This document shows positions 19,901-26,170 of a stretch of 26,170 bases of DNA, piece after piece; position 1 is the first letter of the stretch; each line of letters begins with the position of its first letter. Under the pieces are notes generated by a model. That model searched no databases. It saw nothing but the letters and a program-made list of their open reading frames with translations, and was not told the DNA's origin. The stretch lies in NCBI RefSeq assembly GCF_000203795.2, contig NW_006281106.1:1246823-1272992 (forward strand). The letters are read 5' to 3'. The position numbers and the translations under genes are program-made. The stretch comes from Batrachochytrium dendrobatidis JAM81 (taxonomy: Eukaryota > Chytridiomycota > Chytridiomycetes > Rhizophydiales).

Positions 19901-21744
19901 TACCTCGAGTAATCATCTACTATGATCAGGTAATATTTATATCCACCTAGAGCCGTGTCATGAAACGGCCCTTCTAGATCCATGTGTAGCAACACATTGA
20001 CTTGAGTCGCCACATGTGTACTTCTTTTTGGGAACGGGTGTCGAACGGCCTTGCCTTCGATACATGCCACGCACTGAGACCTCTCTTTGGTCTTTCCCGG
20101 TATAATATCAAGACCTTCCGATTTGTCGGCCAAGTTCTTGATCGCTTCGACATTTATATGCCCCAGTCTTTTATGCCAGCCAGCAGTGTCTGTGGGCTTT
20201 CTAAATACTTCTGACGCGTGATTAGCTGTTGCAATTACTGTATTATGAGCCATTGCACGTTCCTCATCAGATATTATAGCCTCGCAGTTTACTGCGTTTA
20301 CGCCTCCGTCTCTACGGGTAGTCATGATAACTTCGCCATTCGACTTTCTTATCGTCCTGACCTTTTTGAAAATACTGATCCGACATCCTTTGTCTTCGAG
20401 TATATTTTCAGAGATAAGGTTGACTCCGAAAGTTGGCACCACTAGAACATTACCCAGTTGAATGGAAACAGTCCTGTGACCTATATTGCACAGGATTTCC
20501 ACTGTTCCAGTACCGATGACATTGTGCATGTCTTGTCCTGATGCCTTGACCTGTCGGTTGCTGCACGGTACAAAATCATACACCCATTCAGGTCGGCATA
20601 CCATATGGCTGGAGGCTCCCGAGTCCAATATGAACATATCACTCCTATCGATGGAGCTACATGCCTCGTCAATTACAACGTCCCTTTTCTTGTCATCCAT
20701 TGCTACAAACATTCCGTCTGCCGATTGATTATTTCTTGATCGGTCTTGGTTGTTTGATCGTGGCCCTTTGGAGAAGAATTTCGGTGACGATTGTCGGTAA
20801 TTGCCGTTCCTTGGAGCTGGTCGACAGTCCTTTGCATAGTGGCCTATATTACCACAATTATGGCATGCGGGCATTCTGTCTTGATCGTCGTTTCTTTGTT
20901 CATAGGGTCGACGTCCCTGATCTCTACGATAATAAGTATCCATCTCATGGTTTGCTGCAAAATAGTCATCCCGACTAGAGTTGCCTTGCTTTGCGCCGTG
21001 TGCATTTGGCCCATGTGATGTTGAACCTTTCCGTAGGTTCCTATGATTTCTAGACGCATAGTTCGCCTCGTATATGGTGTCATCTACACCGTGCCTCGGT
21101 AGTGCACCCATGTTGATGAGTTTAATCTCCTCCTCGATGAGTTCCGACAGGAATTTGTTGGGGCTTAGCATTTCGTCGGTCCATCGCACTGTATGTCCTT
21201 CGAAGTAGCGCCATTCTCTGCTCTTGGAAACAAGTTTTGCCATCACCCTTGATGCAAACACTTTCTCACCCCAAAATATATTTGCCGCTGCAATCTTATG
21301 ACGTAGACTCGTCATAGTGTTGTACAGTTCCTCGACTCCCTTCCTGGGATCGTACTGCAGATTTGCCATGGCTTCCTCTGATCGCGTCAGCGATCTTTTA
21401 CAGTAGTCAACATAATGGTTCTTGAGTCCGACCCAGATTTTCCTGGCGTCAAGTTGTACTCCATTACTGTCACAGAGCATAAACTTGAATTTACTGCTCA
21501 CTGTTGCCTGCAAGATTCCTCTTGCCTTGAATTCCTTTAATTTGTAGTCGCGCTCGATCTTTTCTGGAAGTTCACCTATGATGTGAGATTCCCATAGATC
21601 CAGAGTTTCGAAGGCGGCCTCCATTTGGTTTGCCCAGACAGTGTAATTGTCCTGGGTCAATACCGTAATAATAAGACCTTCAGCGATCTTGACCTGCTGT
21701 GAGCCTGGGCTCATAACCTCTTGTTCATTAACGTATAGTGACAT
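16969..21744 (-). CDS. copia-type Gag-Pol polyprotein
   Basis: 1,591 residues from the first ATG (21744, inside the 5' LTR); a second ATG at 21714 lies in the primer-binding site and gives a product 10 residues shorter. Order of parts: Gag (about 20-240); CCHC zinc knuckle CHNCGNIGHYAKDC (294-307); aspartic protease DSGA (374-377); GAG-pre-integrase HHCC (H524, H529, C558, C561); integrase DD35E core (D589, D652, E688); a long Ser/Thr-rich linker (about 810-1050); reverse transcriptase (about 1090-1330) with YVDD (1263-1266); RNase H (about 1430-1570) with DADWAGD, STMEAEY and YCDSQSAI. There is no frameshift or internal stop, so Gag and Pol share one frame as in Drosophila copia, and excess Gag would need splicing or processing. 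The frame ends 23 bp inside the 3' LTR. All catalytic residues checked are present. Confidence 0.95.
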   Translation of the reverse strand: MSLYVNEQEVMSPGSQQVKIAEGLIITVLTQDNYTVWANQMEAAFETLDLWESHIIGELPEKIERDYKLKEFKARGILQATVSSKFKFMLCDSNGVQLDARKIWVGLKNHYVDYCKRSLTRSEEAMANLQYDPRKGVEELYNTMTSLRHKIAAANIFWGEKVFASRVMAKLVSKSREWRYFEGHTVRWTDEMLSPNKFLSELIEEEIKLINMGALPRHGVDDTIYEANYASRNHRNLRKGSTSHGPNAHGAKQGNSSRDDYFAANHEMDTYYRRDQGRRPYEQRNDDQDRMPACHNCGNIGHYAKDCRPAPRNGNYRQSSPKFFSKGPRSNNQDRSRNNQSADGMFVAMDDKKRDVVIDEACSSIDRSDMFILDSGASSHMVCRPEWVYDFVPCSNRQVKASGQDMHNVIGTGTVEILCNIGHRTVSIQLGNVLVVPTFGVNLISENILEDKGCRISIFKKVRTIRKSNGEVIMTTRRDGGVNAVNCEAIISDEERAMAHNTVIATANHASEVFRKPTDTAGWHKRLGHINVEAIKNLADKSEGLDIIPGKTKERSQCVACIEGKAVRHPFPKRSTHVATQVNVLLHMDLEGPFHDTALGGYKYYLIIVDDYSRYSHLYPMISKDQTFQRFKEHVAAVELSKGLPVRAIRTDNGGEFTSSAFQQFLKLKGIAVQRTTPYTPQQNGVAERKNRTIVSAVRAMFAGCKLGREFWAEAAMTAVYLQNRSPNKALGQRTPYELWTGELPKVMHLRTFGCAAYALRPKQLLTKLDTRTRRCIFIGYHSQAKAYKLFDLESKKMITSRDVDFAEEEFPSLSNPVRRNNTVPAMTLYEEAPLFTHSYNLRGGVTPSVPIVIDNVVSPKTSETPGNPDCASTPIGGESEPGRRQVPRVVPTARNTARMTVADRGTEVTTSDERITQEELLGRGISRNKAIKTSLNESSLAGYRKPNQKPRSKSQGSRKAVQERPVDVMNRDRATMAAPTESTVTADYPGAISEVDDASEPSIQAAVEQRMVEDLPTITSQDDSDLEESDQYYSYTHGSGTSNADESNNAVAVISNGSSRNIVPETWQQAMMSSDADLWKEAADAEMDSLYKNNTWQECALPSGFKAIKVRWVFKIKYKADGTIDKYKARLVAKGFAQVPGIDFHETYAPVLKFTSLRIILALAAIYDWEVDHTDANNAFLNGTIDEELYIELPEGYNNSTGGAIKRVGRLQKALYGLRQAPYQWNKVLVDKCLNMGFTQCMTDKCILILSAKDRFVMIAIYVDDILFVGNNRSLLERMKSKLFKEFSMKDLGPIHTCLNIRIIRNRMGRTITLSQSHYLSDVLEKFRMSNCNPKFIPLYPSNPLPAAEETDPVTSAPYREAVGSLMYAMIATRPDLAAAVGQAARHMHHATDQHWNAVKLILHYVQGTLSYALELGGTNASLSGYSDADWAGDVKTRKSTSGYLCYVGNALVSWRSSKQTCVAVSTMEAEYTAAESASRELLFLRDLLGELGFEQDGPTTLYCDSQSAISNMIGPSVVHEATKHIGIKINALRDRISQGLIKPEYIGTKDQVADILTKGLPRPAFEQFVNLLGLRECSRRGGVLDIGNL
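16992..16998 (-). other. polypurine tract (plus-strand primer site)
   Basis: GGAGGGG on the minus strand directly precedes the 3' LTR (TGTTAGAC), the expected place for the polypurine tract. Confidence 0.75.
21705..21718 (-). other. primer-binding site matching the anticodon arm of initiator tRNA-Met
   Basis: Directly inside the 5' LTR the plus strand reads CTGGGCTCATAACC, the sequence expected of the anticodon stem-loop (with anticodon CAU) of eukaryotic initiator tRNA-Met. The RNA would pair with an internal tRNA fragment, as known for Drosophila copia and Ty5, not with the tRNA 3' end. The ATG at 21714 lies inside the site. Confidence 0.75.
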
Positions 21745-22078
21745 ATTAATGTAGTATAAGTTTTTAGAGGAAGATCACAGAGATGTAAGACAAGAAGAAG
21801 GAATGAATCAGAATAGTCGTGATTGTTTATTGATAAGAGAACTTTGTCTCTTATATATAGTAAGTAGTAGTGGTGAATTAGTGACGGTATAAACGCCACT
21901 CCTAAGCTTCACCGTTAAGGGTTCCCAAGCGTTACAGTCATTGCATAAAGTGAGGCAATGGTCATCACCATATCCAAGCATTGTATAGCTTACTTGTTTA
22001 TACAATGCTTGTTACTATAAACCCCATCCTGACTGTCTGGGTCCTATTACAAATGTCATAAATTACCAATGTCTAACA
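21719..22078 (-). repeat. 5' LTR of the copia element
   Basis: 360 bp, about 99% identical to 16633-16991; the same inverted repeat lies at 21976-22010. On the minus strand a TATA box and an AATAAA follow one another, so the U3, R and U5 parts can be placed roughly, with a short R. Confidence 0.95.
21826..21859 (-). promoter_or_regulatory. LTR core promoter and poly(A) signal
   Basis: On the minus strand TATATATAA (21859-21851) is followed 20 nt later by AATAAA (21831-21826). Transcription probably starts near 21825; the same AATAAA in the other LTR would end the transcript. The start site is inferred from spacing. Confidence 0.5.
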
Positions 22079-22083
22079 GATGC
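22079..22083. repeat. target-site duplication, right copy (GATGC)
   Basis: Directly borders the right LTR and matches 16628-16632. Confidence 0.85.
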
Positions 22084-22491
22084 CTGGAAGATGGTACAAT
22101 GACAGATATTACTTTGGATGCACTCAATGGCCAACGAATTACATTTGGAATAAATACTATTCCTACTGCTGCAGCACTTGATGGTAACTATTACGAACCG
22201 ACAGATGACGATAGTTTTGCAGCAATTGATTCACTCAGTCGACAGGGAATGTTCCAATTTACAGCTGTTGCTGAACATCCTATTCGCGAAGTTGATATTC
22301 TTACAAAACTGTGCAATTTGTATGATGAACCCAAACTTTATTTTGTGGTTCCGCCTCACCAGTTTAAAGGGTTCAAAAAGCAGAGTTTCAAACCAATTGA
22401 TGGCACAGAGCAGGTACAACCCATTCATGGATTGATGCAATACGTTATACAACTCCCACTAATACAACCAGATTTAAAGAGTAGAAAGTGA
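22079..22491 (+). pseudogene. Crinkler (CRN) gene, 3' part: C-terminal effector domain
   Basis: After the right target duplication the CRN frame resumes exactly in phase at 22084 and runs 135 codons to TGA at 22489-22491. The uninterrupted gene would have coded for about 582 residues. This part contains YYEPTDDDSFAAIDS, then GMFQFTAVAEHPI and a YFVVPP strand. This acid-then-FQ-T pattern is common in CRN/RHS C-terminal domains and has been compared with restriction-endonuclease-like nucleases; I cannot confirm the fold here. An ATG in the LTR end (22069) is in frame, but there is no reason to think this fragment is expressed as a separate protein. It shows no other damage, which fits a recent break. 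Confidence 0.85.
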
Positions 22492-25400
22492 TAGTTGTAT
22501 TTTACAATTGAAATGACATATTTTCAACCATTCCAATTATTTGATAATTCAATGTTGTTAATACAACTGGCATCATACAATTGTGTACATTCAAGGGATC
22601 GAGATGCATTTGGCATGAAAAGTTCCAAATTCAAGTTTACTATTGTAACATACGCTTTTTGACAAATAATGGCTCTGTTGACACATCCTTGTACCATCTA
22701 ATCGTGTCCGATTGAAGCATCAAGTATGAGTTTGGCAGACAACTTGCAACTTTAATCAACTTGTATACGGTAAGCATTTTGATAATGTCGGCATTTGTCA
22801 GGATATCACACCTGACAACTTTGAATCGAATTTAGCAGTGATTATAGGTGAAAACACCAATCTAGCACAACAACAATTCCAGACAATTCCAGACAATCCG
22901 ATTCTGATTAGTTCTAAAACCAGAACTCACATTGTAACCACAACCCAAATGCGTTCAATATCAATCACAATCATCATGGACGAATGTATCAAAGTATGTC
23001 GTCAACTTTTGAATATTTTAGCAGTCTTGCTTAAAACAAGTGGTATCATCCAGTGCACTACATATACTACTCATGGTCATTGACAACTGATTGTATAGTA
23101 ATAGTGTTAGTGTATTGTGAGCAAAGTATTGATGATGGAATAACACACATTTTGGGTATGATACTAGAAACACACAAACTTCAAATAACTGCGCAACTAT
23201 TTGTTCAAACTCTGCTCCAAATATATGTTGTTGTATACAGAAAACCTGGTAAAGTGTTGTATTTTGTCATGGCTGCATTGTTCCGAGATATAATTCGAGG
23301 CTTGTTACAATGGGTTACTGGATTTGATATCCAATAGGTTTGATAAAAGTGTTGCAATTGACATTTATGTTTGTAGATAACAATATTTTGGAATCAACTC
23401 GTTCAATTTGGAAATCAGTTGAATTTCTTGCTGATATCAATATCAATGTCAGTTCAACTCAATTGATTGGAGTAGCACTCGAGTGCTTGTAGTATTGACT
23501 TTGGTTCAAACAGTGATCCACAGTGACACACTGATTATCATTTCAGCAAAAAATGAGACAGAAATGATCATTCCCAAAACAAGGAATCTGAATGACTGAA
23601 ATACTGCGCTTATTATGCTGATAATCCAATACATGAAATGGCAATCGAAAATGTACAACATGTACATGTCAAATACATGCCAAACATACCATCATTTTAC
23701 AGTATGGTTTACAGCTGATACAACTGATACAGTTATTAATATGGGTTGGCTTGGAAATGTGTTTGTGTTGAAATGGCTTGCGCAACAATGTTGAACATCA
23801 ATTTCGCTGTTTAAAAAGTTGCTCAAGCCATTTCAACACAAAGACCATTAAAAATGGACATTTATGCATTTATTATGTATTTAGTGTTGTTGCAACTCGA
23901 CATATTACACGTCTTGATAGTGTGTTATATATCCCAGCGACATTTGATCAGTCGGTAGTTTGTGGCAAATAATGAATTAGAGTGGTGTTTTGCTCTGTTT
24001 ACAGATTGTTTGGCATTTGATTATTTAGTGTAGTGTGGTTAGTATCGGTCAGACAGTGTAATACACACTGATTGAATATCAAATACAACACTGGTGACAA
24101 TATGAACACACATGCTTGTCAGTTTCAACCGTATCCTAGATATCAACCAAGTTTTGTCCAACAAACTTTGTACAAGTGTCGTGCAGTGTGATGGTAAATT
24201 GTCTGATGACAACGATATACGTTTTTTGATGACTTGTATTTGTAACTTTTGAACGATTTGTGGTTGAGATCCGCATGTTTACCAATCCCTTACCGATGTT
24301 TTGCAAAAAAAACATGGTTTGACTGCATGACAATGTCAAATCCAAAATTGCATTTGGAGACAAATTGCCACCAAACATATTATATATATGCATGGATAAT
24401 GCCATGACTGATATTCAGGGTATTCATGATACAAGCATCAATGCTGGTTTATTGGATGCAATTGCAGCAGCTGGTGTCAAATATTCAGACTGGGATTCAA
24501 CAAGATGCGACCTAATTGTCAGATCAATGATTTTGAAAATATATAGTATTTTCAAACCCAACACATTTTGGATTTGGTGGACTGACTATAATCAAGACCA
24601 TAACACTGTTCAACAATCACAGACTCAATGCCAACGACATGCATGCAGTATATGATTTGTAGTTTTGTAAAAGTTCCGTTTCGTAAATGTGGTGATATTG
24701 TTGACCTCGCGAGCAATCACTCTAAACTATACGACTATTTTTACAATGGAATTGATGCCAATACACATGCTTGTCAACACAATAGTTTTTGGATGATTTT
24801 GACAACATTTGGATGTGGCATTGAATTGGTTATAACATCAAAACCAACAGCGACAGTATCTTGGATCATGACTCGTCCAAAAGTTGTGCAGAGTGCGAAT
24901 CGATTTTCAAAACAATTTTCAAAACATATATTGATTGATTATTGTAGCTGCCAACACTGATGAATTAGCAACAACCAACTTGGCGGTGACTTGTCAATGA
25001 CTTGTCAGCAGTTTGGAGTGATTTTGATGATTTGGGTTATATGATTTGTAATATTTATCGAGTAAGCTTGTTTGGCCAGCTGTAACAACCAATGATGATT
25101 TAGTCTTGGTTCAACGATTGATCAAAACCCAAACCTGAATGCCAAAAACTGAAAATTGAAAAATACGCTATACTTGATGGTTTGTTTGTCTGGTGAACAC
25201 CAATATGCAATGACTACTCTTGAAATAGTGTCATGGCAATGAGTCTTGTATTTTTGTCAAACTCCTGGTATATGAGATCATGCCGCTTTTATTGCAGGCA
25301 AATAAATGACTAAAAACACGAAACAATTGCCAATTGACCTATCAATCATACCATTGAGTACCATGTAAATCCAACATGTCAAAGTAACCAATCATGCAAT

Positions 25401-25920
25401 GATTTCCTGAAACTACCGTGTCCATAAACGTATTGAGTAGGAATATTGCACTGACAGTCATCAGTCATTCAAGATTATGACAACCTGGCGCAAAGACTTG
25501 GAGTTGGGTTTCAAAACCTTGATCAAAACCTGTACTAATGATACCATCCATTTGTTTGTTCATGTCATTAATATACATATCGCTGATAAGTAGACAATCA
25601 TGCAATGTTACATTCATCCACTATATAGTTGAACGAGTTTTGTCCATGATTGTTGATTGTTGATCATCTCCGATCAACACTTGCTATTGGTCAAAATGTA
25701 ATCGAAACTATTTGTTGAAAACCCTGCCATCATTTGATGATTTACATTGGGTATTAGTCTAGCACTGAACGTTGTCCACTATTCAAACATGCAAACCACC
25801 CACCATTGTACACATGATGTTTGGTCTGGGTTGCACATCTTGGATAAATAGTCTGACTAATTTAGTTGTGAATATCGGTTGAAAAACTGGTATTGTTTGG
25901 TGTCCATATGTTGTTTATAG
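22492..25920. other. gene-poor AT-rich region
   Basis: No supportable gene. The open frames (for example near 24365-24655 and 24628-24960) have no recognisable domain or signal peptide and no coding-like third-position bias that I can see. A short tandem repeat of ACAATTCCAG lies at 22873-22896. Confidence 0.55.
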
Positions 25921-25990
25921 TATTGAGAATATTGGGAATATTGGGAATATTGGGAATATTGAATCAACATTGAATCAACATTGAATCTAT
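25921..25990. repeat. short compound minisatellite
   Basis: A 9-bp unit, ATATTGGGA, is repeated three times and then passes into an 11-bp unit, ATTGAATCAAC, repeated about two and a half times. Confidence 0.8.
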
Positions 25991-26170
25991 TCAACATACC
26001 ATGTCACACTGTACATTGGTGTTGATGCATGACCAAATGGTTGATAGTTTATGATGTATACACAACAAATAGTTGTTACAAACCATGATTTTCTACATCA
26101 AAAATATGAATCTTGCAAAATCGATATGAATTGTTGCTATTAAAACCATTTACTACGCTACCACTGTTAT

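Larger units (their letters stand above)
16633..22078 (-). mobile_element. Ty1/copia LTR retrotransposon, complete, inserted antisense in the CRN gene
   Basis: 5,446 bp in all: LTRs of 359 and 360 bp, a 4,727-bp internal part, one Gag-Pol frame, a primer-binding site, a polypurine tract and a GATGC target duplication. Protease, integrase, RT and RNase H occur in that order, which defines Ty1/copia. Read on the minus strand, the LTR begins TGTTAGAC and ends AACAAGA, so the usual CA end is not seen. The LTR copies differ only at two substitutions and one T-run indel near the U5 end, so the insertion is young. All coding motifs look intact, so the element may be active. It is visibly richer in GC than the DNA around it. 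Confidence 0.97.

Noticed and set aside
17102..21018. Numerous plus-strand frames over the retrotransposon
   Set aside because: They are shadows of the Gag-Pol frame on the other strand.
24365..24960. Overlapping plus-strand frames of 96 and 110 codons
   Set aside because: No recognisable domain or signal peptide, and no splice model joining them.
1..26170. tRNA or rRNA genes and CRISPR arrays
   Set aside because: No cloverleaf, rRNA-like sequence or regularly spaced repeats were seen; the tRNA-like stretch at 21701-21718 is the retrotransposon primer site.

Overview
The window looks like nuclear DNA of a chytrid fungus, most probably the Batrachochytrium lineage (amphibian pathogens). The grounds are: AT-rich intergenic DNA; short GT-AG introns (62-114 bp); isolated genes for small secreted proteins with no clear outside relatives; and a Crinkler (CRN) gene with the N-terminal and RHS-type NTPase layout known from oomycetes and Batrachochytrium. 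The species cannot be fixed from sequence alone. One assembly gap of about 207 N lies at 13595-13801.

Layout. Positions 1-3649 are gene-dense: the 3' end of a Cys-containing, Gly-tailed protein (1-529), a secreted Ala/Gln-rich protein with one intron (829-1523), a small basic RLG-motif protein resembling the mRNA-export factor CHTOP with a 17-nt first exon (1619-2254), and, convergent to it, a Dicer-like RNase III plus dsRBD gene without helicase or PAZ regions (2390-3529, minus). From 3650 to about 15000 the DNA is gene-poor and holds three widely spaced genes for signal-peptide proteins: a coiled-coil protein with an acidic Ser repeat and basic NLS-like tail (6270-7109, minus), a basic protein whose frame contains one in-frame TAA that may lie in a 63-nt intron (9387-10286), and a Gln/Pro-rich protein carrying SUMO-interaction-like and CtBP-like short motifs (11701-12495).

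At 15292-22491 lies a CRN gene split by a 5,446-bp Ty1/copia LTR retrotransposon in antisense orientation. The element has near-identical LTRs (2 substitutions and 1 indel in 360 bp), a 5-bp target duplication, an intact single Gag-Pol frame running from one LTR into the other, and a primer-binding site matching the anticodon arm of initiator tRNA-Met. Removing the element and one duplication restores the CRN frame exactly, so the insertion is recent and the CRN gene was open before it. The remaining DNA, 22492-26170, shows no supportable gene, only low-complexity AT-rich sequence and a short minisatellite.

The secreted proteins and the CRN are probably effector-type genes scattered in gene-poor, repeat-prone DNA. 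The RNase III and CHTOP-like genes are RNA-processing genes in the gene-dense part. There is no operon-like organisation; each gene has its own TATA-like box and/or AATAAA signal where one can be seen.
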